Assembly (NCBI RefSeq): GCF_000423785.1 | Contig: NZ_AUIQ01000001.1 | Location: forward strand, 122,504-186,503 | Direction: 5' to 3' | Length of the DNA stretch: 64,000 nucleotides | DNA from: Tetragenococcus muriaticus DSM 15685 | GTDB taxonomy: Bacteria; Bacillota; Bacilli; Lactobacillales; Enterococcaceae | Part shown: piece after piece, positions 54,369 through 63,713 of the stretch | How the letters are laid out: each line of letters begins with the position of its first letter | How positions within the stretch are numbered: position 1 is the first letter of the stretch | Translations under genes and position numbers: made by a program | The notes under the pieces: generated by a model | Told to the model about the DNA's origin: nothing | Database searches by the model: none | What the model saw: the letters and a program-made list of their open reading frames with translations, nothing else

Positions 54369-55421
54369 TTAGCCATTTTGGATGATAATCCCTTTACGGA
54401 AAAGAAAATCACAAGGAGAAATCGACTGATTTCCAACTAAGATTTTACGCGAACGATAATAAGAAGACAAAGGGAGATGGTCTAGTAAAGGATGCCCTAT
54501 TTTTTCAGCCTTTTCTAATTTTAAATACATCGAACGTGTTAGCTCCCAATGATCTAAGCGGTCTGAAAAATATAGACCAAACATATTGGCTTGTTGTATT
54601 TTTTTACTAGTTTGCCTTCCATAATAAGTTTCGTTTTCTTCCAGCTCACTTCCCCAGCGGAATAACTTTCGGGTAGCGCCAGAAACTGCATATTCCCATT
54701 GATCTTCAGTCAATAAGTCAAAAAGCTCTTCTTCCGTTTTTTCCAATAAACGATTAAAATCGCAGATTTTATGCGCATAAATTGTGTATCTTTCATTCTT
54801 TTCTGAAAGTAAAGCATAAAAATTGTTTTCTTCAAAGATTTCTTTAGGAAGTTCCACATGGAGACTTTCTTCCAAAGTCTGGGGGTGTTTAATATGACTA
54901 AAAAAGGCAGGCTTGATTGAAGTGAATTTTTCTCTTTGTCCAGAAAATTCCCCCGTAATTAAATCCACTTCTCCAATGTAAGTTGTTCCCACTGGTTGGG
55001 CCTCCTTTTGGACAAGCATAGGCGCAATTATTTGCTTACGCAATGGAGTAGTTGATTCATTCACAAAAATTTCCCAATCTTCAGCCGTTTTTAAGCCATA
55101 ATTTCTAACAATTCTACGATAATCTTGGGTTTCTTGCAAAGGAGTTTGATCCCACAAATGGCGTGAGATTCCTTGTACTCCTGACTGCCATCCCAATATT
55201 GCTGCTTGATTACCAGGTACTAAGACAAAACGCTGACCGTCAATCGAACATTCGAAAGTCCCGCATTTAACCCCGTCTAACTCAAATTGCTGATAAGTAA
55301 CATCAGAAACCTTTTTTAGAGGGCTAACAAAATACTTTAATACTTGGTTCATCACTTGTGTTTTTAACTCAAGCGATAATGTTTTCCAATAACTCCATTC
55401 CAAAGCCTCAAAAATATTCAC
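54369..55421 (-). CDS. FGE/SUMF1-like domain protein of unknown function
   Basis: This 350-residue protein has the middle and C-terminal motifs LTEDQWEYAVSGATRKLFRWGSEL and NMFGLYFSDR, which resemble the formylglycine-generating enzyme (SUMF1) fold (family form: EWEYAARGG, YPWG, NxFGLYDM). The catalytic Cys pair of true formylglycine enzymes is not evident, and no sulfatase gene is nearby. It is probably a diverged, non-catalytic or differently acting member. It sits upstream of the alaS leader and divergent from the glycosylase-GNAT gene. Confidence 0.6.
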   Translation of the reverse strand: MNIFEALEWSYWKTLSLELKTQVMNQVLKYFVSPLKKVSDVTYQQFELDGVKCGTFECSIDGQRFVLVPGNQAAILGWQSGVQGISRHLWDQTPLQETQDYRRIVRNYGLKTAEDWEIFVNESTTPLRKQIIAPMLVQKEAQPVGTTYIGEVDLITGEFSGQREKFTSIKPAFFSHIKHPQTLEESLHVELPKEIFEENNFYALLSEKNERYTIYAHKICDFNRLLEKTEEELFDLLTEDQWEYAVSGATRKLFRWGSELEENETYYGRQTSKKIQQANMFGLYFSDRLDHWELTRSMYLKLEKAEKIGHPLLDHLPLSSYYRSRKILVGNQSISPCDFLFRKGIIIQNG

Positions 55422-55517
55422 AGCTATTCTCCCTTCGTTTTTTATGTTTTAACACGAATTCTTTGATAAAATAAATGATATCCTCACAATTAAAAATAAA
55501 CAAGGAGAGATATCGTC

Positions 55518-56423
55518 ATGCAAACTGGATTACCTCCCATTTACAACGAAAATACTGAAATTTTAATTTTAGGCAGTGCACCAAGCGTTCAATCCCTAGC
55601 AAAACAACAATATTATGGGAATAAAACCAATCAATTCTGGGAAATCATTTTTACTTGCTTAAAAGTAACTGATCCTAAAAACTATGAGAAACGTATTCAA
55701 GTGTTATTAAATCATCATATCGGACTTTGGGATATCTTCCACACATTTGAACGCAGCGGGAGTATGGATCATCATTTTACTCAATATGAGATAAATGATT
55801 TTACTTCTCTTCTTGAGAATACGTCCATTAAGACAATTATCGCTAATGGTAAAACTGCTTACCATGAAATTGTAGCCAATCACCTTTTTCCTGAGCGATC
55901 AGTTTACTGTTGTCTTTCAACCAGTGGTGCTAATAATAGTCGTAAGCAAAAGCGTCAAATAGAATGGCAACAAGCTTTAAATAAAACCAATCAAACTTAT
56001 TTTGGCAATAACACTTGGATTAGAGCAGCTGCTTATTATTTACGTTACCAAGTGTTTGTACTCGAACAAAAAATCGCCCCCTCTTTAGAGTTTGATGAAA
56101 AAACCAATACAATTCATAATTATTTAGTTGTCTTAAATCAAAAAGAGCCTGTCGCAACGATTCGTTTTGATATTTATAAAAATCACACTATTTCTCCTGA
56201 TCGTTTTTGTGTAGCAAAAAGTGTTAGAAATCAAGGCATCGGAAGTTCCTTATTAAATGATTTTGAGAAAAAAGCACTTGGTCTAGGATATAAATACAGT
56301 TTACTTTCTGCAGAAAAACAAGCCATCCCATTTTATCAAAAAAATGGTTATCAAATAGCCTCAGAAGAATATTTAGAAGATGGGATCTTTTGTGTACAAA
56401 TGAAAAAAACGTTAAAAGTTTGA
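55518..56423 (+). CDS. Fusion of UDG-family (deoxyinosine-type) glycosylase and GNAT acetyltransferase
   Basis: This protein has 301 residues. Residues 1-155 match the family 6 uracil/hypoxanthine-DNA glycosylase type: ILILGSAPSVQSLAKQQYYGN with NQFWEII, HHIGLWDIF, and late STSGANN. Residues 160-301 form a GNAT domain (YYLRYQVFVLEQ, VAKSVRNQGIGSSLLNDFEKKA as acetyl-CoA loop, IPFYQKNGYQ). The frame is continuous, with no stop or restart at the junction. The first half would excise deaminated bases; the acetyl acceptor is unknown. GGAGAG precedes the start. The 3' end overlaps the helicase gene by 12 bp tail to tail. Confidence 0.75.
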   Translation: MQTGLPPIYNENTEILILGSAPSVQSLAKQQYYGNKTNQFWEIIFTCLKVTDPKNYEKRIQVLLNHHIGLWDIFHTFERSGSMDHHFTQYEINDFTSLLENTSIKTIIANGKTAYHEIVANHLFPERSVYCCLSTSGANNSRKQKRQIEWQQALNKTNQTYFGNNTWIRAAAYYLRYQVFVLEQKIAPSLEFDEKTNTIHNYLVVLNQKEPVATIRFDIYKNHTISPDRFCVAKSVRNQGIGSSLLNDFEKKALGLGYKYSLLSAEKQAIPFYQKNGYQIASEEYLEDGIFCVQMKKTLKV

Positions 56424-57758
56424 ATCCTTCTTTTGTTTTTTAGCACTACGTTGCTGCTTGCGACGCTCTATTTTTCTCTTTTCCTGGTTATTTTTATCAA
56501 TTTTTTGTTTAATTTTTTTCTTATAACCAGGTTTTACTTGTTTCTTTTGTTTCTTAACATAGCCAATCGTCTTGGGGTCTAATTCTTCCGTGGGTTTCTC
56601 TCTTTTTTTACGACGATTACGATCATAAGTTGCTATGACTTCTCCGTTTTTAATCTCTTTAGGTTCAAAAACAATTCCGCGTTTTTCCAACTCATCAATG
56701 GCTCGTTCATCGCTTGGATCATATAGTGTAATAGCTGTCCCCTGTAATTGATTTCGACCTGTGCGTCCTACACGATGAATAAAGAAGTCTAAATCACGAG
56801 GCAATTCCGCATTAATCACATGACTGATTCCTTCAATATCAATACCACGAGCGGCTAAATCAGTTGCTACTACGTACTGATAATCAAGATGTTGAATTTG
56901 TCGCATCACACGTTTGCGCTCTCTAGAAGCAATACCACCATGAATTTTAGCAACTTTTAAGCCTTGATTTTGTAAAAATTCGGTAATTTCATCTACATAC
57001 TCCTTAGTGTTAGCAAAAACAACTGCTAAATAGGGTTCTCCAAGTGTTAGTAATTGATAAATTAACTGTTCCCGGTCCTTGCCTTTAGTAGAAATCAACC
57101 AATTTTCTATAGTTTCAGAAAGTAAGGTTTTAGGTTTAATTTCTTCAATGATCGGACGAGTAAGATATTTTTTCAAAAAAGGACGTAATTTCTCTGGAAC
57201 AGTCGCAGAAAATACTAACATTTGTATACTCTCAGAAAATTTGCTCGCAATTTGATCAACTTCTGGTAAAAAGCCAAGATCCAAGGTCATATCAGCTTCA
57301 TCAACGACAAAAGCTTTACTTTTATGGATTAGAAGAGCCCCTTCATTTGCCATGTCAAGCATTCGCCCGGGGGTCCCGATAGCTAATTGTGGTTGTTGAT
57401 GCTGGAGCTGTTCTAGTTGTTTTTGCTTATCTGTACCTCCAACAAATTTAGCTATACGAATCTCTGACGGCGCAAAAGCTACTATTTGTTTAGCAACTTG
57501 ATAAATTTGTTCAGCTAATTCTCGGCTTGGTGCTGTAATAACGACCTGTACTTCGTTTTTATCCAATTCAATTTGATCAATTAATGGGAGCAAAAAAGTA
57601 TGTGTTTTCCCACTTCCTGTTTGGGATTGGCCAATAACATCACGTCCTTTTTGAATGAAAGGAATAAGTCTTTCTTGAACTTCAGTAGGCTGTGTAAAGC
57701 CACTTTTTTTTAATGCTTGATAAATAAAATCTTGCAACATAAATGATTCAAAAGTCAT
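56412..57758 (-). CDS. cshB: DEAD-box RNA helicase, CshB-like
   Basis: This 448-residue helicase has the Q motif SGFTQPTEVQERLIP, motif I SQTGSGKT, Ia PSRELAEQ, II VDEADMTLD, III FSATVP, and VI HRVGRTGR. A very basic C-terminal tail (about 60 residues, Lys/Arg rich) probably binds RNA. CshB-type helicases act in RNA folding and cold adaptation. Complete and of normal length. The subfamily assignment is moderately sure. Confidence 0.9.
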   Translation of the reverse strand: MTFESFMLQDFIYQALKKSGFTQPTEVQERLIPFIQKGRDVIGQSQTGSGKTHTFLLPLIDQIELDKNEVQVVITAPSRELAEQIYQVAKQIVAFAPSEIRIAKFVGGTDKQKQLEQLQHQQPQLAIGTPGRMLDMANEGALLIHKSKAFVVDEADMTLDLGFLPEVDQIASKFSESIQMLVFSATVPEKLRPFLKKYLTRPIIEEIKPKTLLSETIENWLISTKGKDREQLIYQLLTLGEPYLAVVFANTKEYVDEITEFLQNQGLKVAKIHGGIASRERKRVMRQIQHLDYQYVVATDLAARGIDIEGISHVINAELPRDLDFFIHRVGRTGRNQLQGTAITLYDPSDERAIDELEKRGIVFEPKEIKNGEVIATYDRNRRKKREKPTEELDPKTIGYVKKQKKQVKPGYKKKIKQKIDKNNQEKRKIERRKQQRSAKKQKKDSNF

Positions 57759-57945
57759 TCATGCACCTTCTTTCTTTTCTACTAATCGTTGTTTCCTGTT
57801 ATTTACATTTTTTATAATTCTTAATTTATAATCTGTTTGTCCAGCTTGGCTAAATTTATTCTTATATTTATTAGTGCTTTAACTATATCAAATTGTTATT
57901 TATTTTTCATTGTTTTTGGCAAAAAATATCATAGTTTCTGACAAA

Positions 57946-57993
57946 AGAAATCACAGGCTAAAAGGCCTTCCAATTAAACCCCTTTAACCTGTG
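57946..57993 (-). terminator. Terminator after the unknown gene at 57998
   Basis: CACAGG (57952-57957) pairs with CCTGTG (57988-57993), with further pairing of AAAGG inside. On the minus strand it follows the stop at 57998 and runs into a T-rich stretch. The rest of 57759-57945 is AT-rich without a gene. Confidence 0.6.
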
Positions 57994-57997
57994 TTCT

Positions 57998-58360
57998 TTA
58001 AAGAAAGTCAGTAAACTCGTAATATCTAACTTGTACCGAACAATTATTGGATATTATAGATAAGGTATTTAATTCTAACTTTACAAGTTCCTCTTCAACC
58101 ACAGTATAACAATTATCTTCAAAAGCTTCTTCCACATAAGGAAGTATTTCTTCCTCGTCTCCTTGGCTTTCTTGCTCCATACCATGTATTTGTTTAAAGA
58201 TACGAACATCATCTAAAACAAAGTATTCTTCTCCATATTTATAAACAATAACCTCATAATCACGAGCTGTTAGCTTTGTATGAAGAGCAAACAGGCATTC
58301 ATTCACATTAGGAATAACAAGTGCCAATTCTTTGGGTTTTAACGCATGTCGATAAAACAA
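57998..58360 (-). CDS. Unknown small acidic protein
   Basis: A protein of about 120 residues that I do not recognise. It contains KPKELALVIPNVNECLFALHTKL and EEYFVLDDVRIFKQIHG, then an acidic tail (QESQGDEEEILPYVEEAFED). No membrane segment or catalytic motif is seen if the start is TTG 58360, which has AAGGGG 8 nt upstream. An ATG at 58384 overlaps a TATAAT-like -10, and a longer form from 58432 would add a hydrophobic start. It lies next to the HD-domain gene on the same strand. Confidence 0.5.
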   Translation of the reverse strand: MFYRHALKPKELALVIPNVNECLFALHTKLTARDYEVIVYKYGEEYFVLDDVRIFKQIHGMEQESQGDEEEILPYVEEAFEDNCYTVVEEELVKLELNTLSIISNNCSVQVRYYEFTDFL

Positions 58361-58442
58361 TCTACTCGCCCCTTTCCCTTCCATTATAATTACAGTTAAA
58401 AAAATAAGGAAGTATTTCAATTTACAGAACAAGACATAACCG

Positions 58443-59084
58443 CTAGATTTGCCATTCTTGATAAAATTGTGTTAAAAATTCTTGCATAAAAGCTCTTTGG
58501 CGTGCTCCTTCTTTTTTACCATATTCTGTATTCATCATTTCTGGCAATAAAAATAGCTTTTCATAAAAATGGTTAATCAAGGTGGTGGACTTACGGTATT
58601 CTTCTTTTGTATGGAAATTTTGTGGTGGCTTGTTCTTGTCATAAATAACTTGTCCATGTGCCCCGCTAAAATAAGCGGCCCGTAAAATTCCTCCGGCACC
58701 CAATGCGTCTAAACGATCTGCATCTTGTACAATTTTTCCCTCGGCAGAAAGAGGATTTGTTGAAAAAAACTTTTCACTTGAAAAAGACATATTTTGGAGA
58801 ATCTCAAGAATTGCTTCAATTTCTTGCAAAGAACATCCAATTTCTTGTAAAAAGTATTGAAGATCTTGTTGCGCTTTTGCAGGAAAAGTTGCAACTTTAT
58901 CATCAATAACATCATGTAAGTAAGCACTGGCTATAACAATAAACTTTTCTACATATAAAACATCTTCTGTTATAATTTTTTCGGCTAAGCGCGCTGTTCT
59001 TTCTGCATGAGTAAAATCATGGCCCGTATTTTCTTTAGCCAAATTTTCTTGCGCGTATGAAATAATACATTCTATTTTTTCCAT
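58443..59084 (-). CDS. HD-domain phosphohydrolase (YedJ-like)
   Basis: This 213-residue protein has metal-binding residues of the HD superfamily: GHDFTHAERTARLA (His), SAYLHDVIDDKV (His-Asp) and VQDADRLDALGA (Asp). It is the single-domain cytoplasmic type related to YedJ. Substrates of this subgroup are not established; nucleotides are likely. It is 10 bp from the M32 peptidase gene, so probably in one operon. Confidence 0.85.
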   Translation of the reverse strand: MEKIECIISYAQENLAKENTGHDFTHAERTARLAEKIITEDVLYVEKFIVIASAYLHDVIDDKVATFPAKAQQDLQYFLQEIGCSLQEIEAILEILQNMSFSSEKFFSTNPLSAEGKIVQDADRLDALGAGGILRAAYFSGAHGQVIYDKNKPPQNFHTKEEYRKSTTLINHFYEKLFLLPEMMNTEYGKKEGARQRAFMQEFLTQFYQEWQI

Positions 59085-59094
59085 AAAAATTTCC

Positions 59095-60594
59095 CTATTC
59101 GTTTATCTGGTATACTGAGAAATAGATTTCTTGCAAGTAGTCAAGTAAATATTGTGGGTTTAATTTTTCTCCAGTAGCATCATAAATCAACTGATGGGGC
59201 TTTTTAGAAGCGCCGTATTGATGGATATTTTGCGTTAACCACTGTCTAATAGGAGAATAGTCTGATGAACTTAGAACTTCATCTACATCAAGGTCTTTTT
59301 TCATTGCATAATAAAGTTGGCAAGCATACATATAGCCTAAGGCATAAGATGGGAAATAACCAAATTCTGCTGCCGACCAATGAACGTCTTGCAAAATACC
59401 TTCTAGGTCATCTTTAGGTCGGATTCCTAAGTATTGTTCATATTTATCATTCCAAATTCGTGGTAATTCTTCTACAGCCACTTCTTCATTAAAGATCATT
59501 TTCTCAACTTCATAACGAATAATAATATGCAATATATACGTAAGACTATCTGCTTCAATTCGAATTAAACTTGCTTGTGTTTGCTTAAGAGAAGCATAAA
59601 AATCTTCAAAAGAAATATCATCAAAAGTTCCTTGAGCACACTCTTGTAAATAAGGATACTGTTTTTGCCAAAAAGATTTTCGGCTTCCGATAACTAATTC
59701 ATTAAACAAAGATTGTGACTCGTGAATTCCCATAGAAGCTCCTTCATGCGCCGGTGTATGCTCAAATTTTTCTGCAATATTTTGTTCATAAATACCATGA
59801 CCTGCTTCATGAATTAAGCCCATAATCCCCATAGTAAGATCAGCCTCATTCCAGCGGTTTGTTAGGCGCACATCTTGATGGTTAATACCTGTCGCAAACG
59901 GATGGATAGTATCATCCACTCGCCCTCGGTTTAAATCAAATCCAAGGTCTTGGATGACTTTTATAATAAACTGGTATTGTTGCTGTTTTGGCATTTTACG
60001 ATTCAGAAAGTCCGTTCTTGGACTAATTCCTTGTTCAACAATTTTTTGTCGTAATGCAATAATCCCTTCACGAACCGTGGAAAAAACATCATCTAAGATA
60101 TCTGTTGTCATGTTTGGCTCGTAAATATTTAAAAGCACATCATAATCTGTTTTCTCCTCTTTTTTCCAGTAAGAAATTAATTCTTTGGTTAAACGAATAT
60201 TTTCTTTCAACGCCTCATAAAATAAAGAAAAATCTTTAGCTTGTCGTGCTTTTTGCCAAGCATGATGCGCATTTGAAGTCGCTTGACTATATTCAACCAT
60301 TAAAGCATTAGGCACTGCTTGTTCTCGGTCATATTCTTCTTTAATTAAAGAAAAAGCTGCTTTTCCTACCTCAGAAAGTTCTTTTGGATGTTGCGTAAAA
60401 TAGTCGATTGCTTCTGTCATCTTAGGTCCAACTTTTTTAGCAAAATATTGACCATACAAATAACTTGATACTTCTCCACGATAATCACTAGCTTCTTCTG
60501 GCATACCTGTTTGCGTATCCCATTCTAAAATGCCTAGTGTTTGTTGTAACATATCCATTTCTTTTAATTCTGCTAAAAATTCTTGTTCTTTCAT
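59095..60594 (-). CDS. Metallocarboxypeptidase, M32 family
   Basis: This 499-residue peptidase removes C-terminal residues from peptides. Zinc site: IHEAGHGIYEQN (HExxH) and the downstream Glu in GIHESQSLFNE. Other family blocks are ILEWDTQTGMPEEASDYR near the start and YALGYMYACQLYYAMKKDL near the end. Length is normal. It probably works on imported peptides in the cytoplasm. Confidence 0.92.
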   Translation of the reverse strand: MKEQEFLAELKEMDMLQQTLGILEWDTQTGMPEEASDYRGEVSSYLYGQYFAKKVGPKMTEAIDYFTQHPKELSEVGKAAFSLIKEEYDREQAVPNALMVEYSQATSNAHHAWQKARQAKDFSLFYEALKENIRLTKELISYWKKEEKTDYDVLLNIYEPNMTTDILDDVFSTVREGIIALRQKIVEQGISPRTDFLNRKMPKQQQYQFIIKVIQDLGFDLNRGRVDDTIHPFATGINHQDVRLTNRWNEADLTMGIMGLIHEAGHGIYEQNIAEKFEHTPAHEGASMGIHESQSLFNELVIGSRKSFWQKQYPYLQECAQGTFDDISFEDFYASLKQTQASLIRIEADSLTYILHIIIRYEVEKMIFNEEVAVEELPRIWNDKYEQYLGIRPKDDLEGILQDVHWSAAEFGYFPSYALGYMYACQLYYAMKKDLDVDEVLSSSDYSPIRQWLTQNIHQYGASKKPHQLIYDATGEKLNPQYLLDYLQEIYFSVYQINE

Positions 60595-60605
60595 TTAAAT
60601 ACTCC

Positions 60606-61343
60606 TTAAAAAATAATTGTAAAACTCGCAATAACCAATAGTGAACTCAACAAAGTACCTAACAAATAATACTCAGCAAACTTAGGATCTTCTGCTATCT
60701 TATTATAACGCGCAATAGATTTAGCCGTTAGCACAAAACCAATGGCTGCGTACTGATTAGCATAGAGCATAAATAATATAAGTAGACGTTCAAAAACGCC
60801 GATAAGCGCCCCTGCGTTAGTAATCCCTTCATCTGATGTTTTAGGGTCAAAGTGATCAAGAACTTTCCGAATAGTAATACTACTTGGTTGCAAAATTAAA
60901 AGTAACATGACGATCCAAGAAAGGATTTCCTTAACGTCAAAATCAAAATGATTTAATACTTCATCTAAAAATGAGAAGTAGCTTATATCAACTTGGACAA
61001 ATAGAATAAAAGTAACGACAAATAAAATTGTTAAAATATGGACAAATTGATCTATAAGATAAAGCAGCACGTTTTGTAAATCATTAAACTCAAAGCGTTT
61101 ACTTATTAACACTTTGCAGGCATCAATAATAAAATGGACAAAGCCAATAAATAATGCCCATAAAAGTAATTGCCAGTTAAATAACGGTAAAATCACTAGC
61201 ATCATGGTCAATAGATAAATCAAACAATGGGATAACAAGTAGCGAAAAGCCTTTTCTTTTTCTTTAGCCATTGTTGCAGTCTGTAAATAATAATCGGCTA
61301 AGATATGACCAATAAAAAAATGTAAAAATAAAATATCTACCAT
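60606..61343 (-). CDS. DUF3307 membrane protein
   Basis: A 245-residue integral membrane protein with about six to seven segments, beginning LFLHFFIGHILADYYLQ with conserved HxxxD, and HFIIDACKVLI. This is the DUF3307 family, often next to SatD as here (16-bp gap). Function is not known; the pairing with SatD suggests a shared role. Membrane topology is clear from composition. Confidence 0.8.
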   Translation of the reverse strand: MVDILFLHFFIGHILADYYLQTATMAKEKEKAFRYLLSHCLIYLLTMMLVILPLFNWQLLLWALFIGFVHFIIDACKVLISKRFEFNDLQNVLLYLIDQFVHILTILFVVTFILFVQVDISYFSFLDEVLNHFDFDVKEILSWIVMLLLILQPSSITIRKVLDHFDPKTSDEGITNAGALIGVFERLLILFMLYANQYAAIGFVLTAKSIARYNKIAEDPKFAEYYLLGTLLSSLLVIASFTIIF

Positions 61344-61359
61344 GAATTTCCATCCCCAG

Positions 61360-62031
61360 CTATAATTCGTTAAGTACGTTTTGCAGTGTGTCTAACGAAT
61401 GGTTAAATGTATAAAAATCTGTGCTCTTAAGTGCTTTATTTACGCTTGACTGTCCAATATTTAGAGTTTTAGCAGTCATATATTGATTTTTTTCATTTGC
61501 TAAATAAGTTCGAATAATTTCTTTTTGTCTTTCAGTCCACTTTGTTTTTATAACAGACTCTAAGGAAAAAATCGTATTAATGAGTTTTTCATAATGGACA
61601 GCTTGACCACCAGTAGACAATAAAATATTTGAATGACGTTGTTCATATTGCTTTTCACTTTTTTCAATCCATTCAATCATCGCTCGAGCTCGATGATAAC
61701 AAGAGCCATCGTTTAATAAAGAATTTTCTGGATTAATCTCTGTTTCAATATCACCTAAACCAATACCTATACGTAATTCAATAGGCGCTAAATCTAATTC
61801 AAGTTCAAAAAGCATTACCATTAGATGACTAGCATCTTTTAATAAACCTTGGAAAGCATCTCCCATACTCACCGTAAATTTAGCTGCTAAATCTTTCTGA
61901 TACACTTGATTTAACCGTTCTAAAGTTCTAGTAAATTTCTGTTGTGTCGTCCCCCGATGCTCCAATTTTCTTGAATCTTTAATATCACCAATAATAGCTA
62001 TATAGGGATAATAAGTTGCAGCTGTAACCAT
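61360..62031 (-). CDS. SatD family protein
   Basis: This 223-residue protein has an N-terminal cyclase-like fold region with IAIIGDIKDSRKL and FTVSMGDAFQGLL, then GIGLGDIETEINPENS. It ends in a winged-helix-like segment (MTAKTLNIGQSSVNKALK). SatD was named in Streptococcus mutans for secretion and acid tolerance; molecular function is unresolved. The start is ATG 62031, 8 nt from AGGAGG; an in-frame GTG at 62040 is in the site. It probably forms an operon with the DUF3307 gene. Confidence 0.82.
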   Translation of the reverse strand: MVTAATYYPYIAIIGDIKDSRKLEHRGTTQQKFTRTLERLNQVYQKDLAAKFTVSMGDAFQGLLKDASHLMVMLFELELDLAPIELRIGIGLGDIETEINPENSLLNDGSCYHRARAMIEWIEKSEKQYEQRHSNILLSTGGQAVHYEKLINTIFSLESVIKTKWTERQKEIIRTYLANEKNQYMTAKTLNIGQSSVNKALKSTDFYTFNHSLDTLQNVLNEL

Positions 62032-62183
62032 AGCAGACACCTCCTAAAGGGATTATATAATTCCTTTGTCAGTGAATCAACCGTTTTGATTCCTTTTATA
62101 ACGCATCATTAACAAAGATTCGCTAAAAAGGGAATTAATTGCAAGAATTTTCATAATGAAGAGCTCTTATATATTGTATATAA

Positions 62184-62969
62184 TTAAACTGCCTTAACTT
62201 TTCCACCGTCAACCAGAAGATTTTGTCCTGTTAGATAGGAATTGGCTCCTGAAACTAGGAAAGTAGCTACTTTAGCAAACTCCTCTGGTTTTCCATAACG
62301 ACCCATTGGAATGGTTGAAAGATTAGCAGCTTGGATAGCTTCTTTCGTCTCTGCTTTTTTCTTTGCATTCGCTTGATCAAGTTTATCCACCCGTTTTGTT
62401 TGAATACGTCCTGGTCCAATTGTATTTACCAATATGTCATCTTCAGCTAATTCTTGAGATAATGTTTTTGCAAGACCTAAAATGCCTACTCTAAATACAT
62501 TAGATAAAGTCAGTCCATCAATAGGCTCTTTTGTCGAAGAAGAAGTATTGTTTAAAATACGGCCTTTATTTTCTTTTAAATCCGGTAATACCATACGAAT
62601 AACTCGAATATAGCTTAATAAAGTAAGCTCAAACGCTTTTTGCCAGTCTTCATCTTCAAAATCTTCAAAACTTCCAGCTGGCGGGCCACCAGAGTTATTC
62701 ACTAAAATTGAAATAGAACCGAATATTTCTCTTGTTGTTTTTACTGCTGCTGCAATGCTTTCCTGTTTTGTCTGGTCTAACAGACAATAAGCAACAGATC
62801 CTGTAGCTGTTTTTTCAATTTCTTCTTTAGCTAGTTTTAAATTTTCTTCTGTGCGGCTAGTCAACATAACATTAGCTCCTTCATTGGCTAATTCATGCGC
62901 TATGGCCTTGCCCAAACCATCACTTGAAGCTAGTACTAAAGCCGTTTTTCCTTTGATTTGCAAATCCAT
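62184..62969 (-). CDS. SDR oxidoreductase without the usual YxxxK
   Basis: This 261-residue protein has an SDR fold with a modified cofactor motif (LVLASSDGLGKAIA), NNSGGPP near residue 88 and VDGGK at the end. Where classical enzymes have the catalytic Tyr-x3-Lys, this reads LSNVFRVGILGLAKTL after TSSSTKEPIDG, a form seen in a subgroup annotated as 3-oxoacyl-ACP reductase-like. Activity therefore cannot be assumed. The start is ATG 62969 behind AGGAGG. It lies next to an NTF2-like gene that is probably co-transcribed. Confidence 0.8.
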   Translation of the reverse strand: MDLQIKGKTALVLASSDGLGKAIAHELANEGANVMLTSRTEENLKLAKEEIEKTATGSVAYCLLDQTKQESIAAAVKTTREIFGSISILVNNSGGPPAGSFEDFEDEDWQKAFELTLLSYIRVIRMVLPDLKENKGRILNNTSSSTKEPIDGLTLSNVFRVGILGLAKTLSQELAEDDILVNTIGPGRIQTKRVDKLDQANAKKKAETKEAIQAANLSTIPMGRYGKPEEFAKVATFLVSGANSYLTGQNLLVDGGKVKAV

Positions 62970-63029
62970 TGGCAAATTCCTCCTATTAAAACGTTGATTT
63001 ATTAATTTTTAAAATTACTTTAAAGACTT

Positions 63030-63473
63030 TTAAATAATGCCATTGTCTCTTAATACTCGTGTCTCATCTCCAGTAACCCAACCAAAGATTTTGGGCTCCC
63101 CATTTCTAAATTGGATAAGGTAATTTGATGTAAAAGGGATAACTACCTCACTTCCTTCTTTAAGATAAACGGCTTTCCAATGAGTAGTAGCAACTGCATG
63201 CTGTTCGTCAAGAGGTATAATATCAATAGACTGGCATTTCATTTCTTTTGTACCAATTAAACGGTAATATTCATACCCTTTATCCATTGCTTCTTTAAGC
63301 TGATCATTATTTTCTCCCGTTTTTACCCCAGTTGGATTAGCAGCAATAAATTCCTCAGTATAAAAATTTACAATAGTTTCTAAATCCTCTTCTCCAGCCA
63401 AAGAACTATTCATTTGTTGTTCATAAGAGTTAAAAAAAGTCGCAATCTTATCTTTTATTTGGGGATATTCCAT
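63030..63473 (-). CDS. NTF2/SnoaL-like protein
   Basis: A 147-residue single-domain protein with the alpha+beta cone pattern: helices FFNSYEQQMNSS and LETIVNFYTEEFIAANP, then strands MKCQSIDIIPLDEQHAVATTHWKAVYL and YLIQFRNGEPKIFGWV. It has no membrane segment. Members are small enzymes or ligand-binding proteins; its activity is unknown. It precedes the SDR gene by 60 bp. A cre-like site lies about 100 bp upstream. Confidence 0.65.
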   Translation of the reverse strand: MEYPQIKDKIATFFNSYEQQMNSSLAGEEDLETIVNFYTEEFIAANPTGVKTGENNDQLKEAMDKGYEYYRLIGTKEMKCQSIDIIPLDEQHAVATTHWKAVYLKEGSEVVIPFTSNYLIQFRNGEPKIFGWVTGDETRVLRDNGII

Positions 63474-63573
63474 TTGTTTTCTTTCATCCTCTCTATTGCT
63501 TATAGCTTAACAAAGCTCTGAGTTGAGTACAAAATTTTTCTAATAAACGTAATACCAGTATACCATAACGGTT

Positions 63574-63588
63574 GAGAAAACGCTTTTC
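63574..63588. promoter_or_regulatory. cre-like site
   Basis: GAGAAAACGCTTTTC has the CcpA-site core AAAACGCTTTT with near dyad symmetry and one mismatch at the first T of the consensus. It lies upstream of TATACT for the NTF2-like gene. Otherwise 63474-63713 shows no gene. Confidence 0.4.
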
Positions 63589-63713
63589 ACCTTTAGTAAC
63601 TAAGTCGTAAAGATTATTATTCAATCCGACCTTCATTCCTATCACAATGCTATTTTAAAAACATCTTTGCACTCATTTTAACTAAAAAAATAATCTAAGT
63701 GTAAAATTTATTG

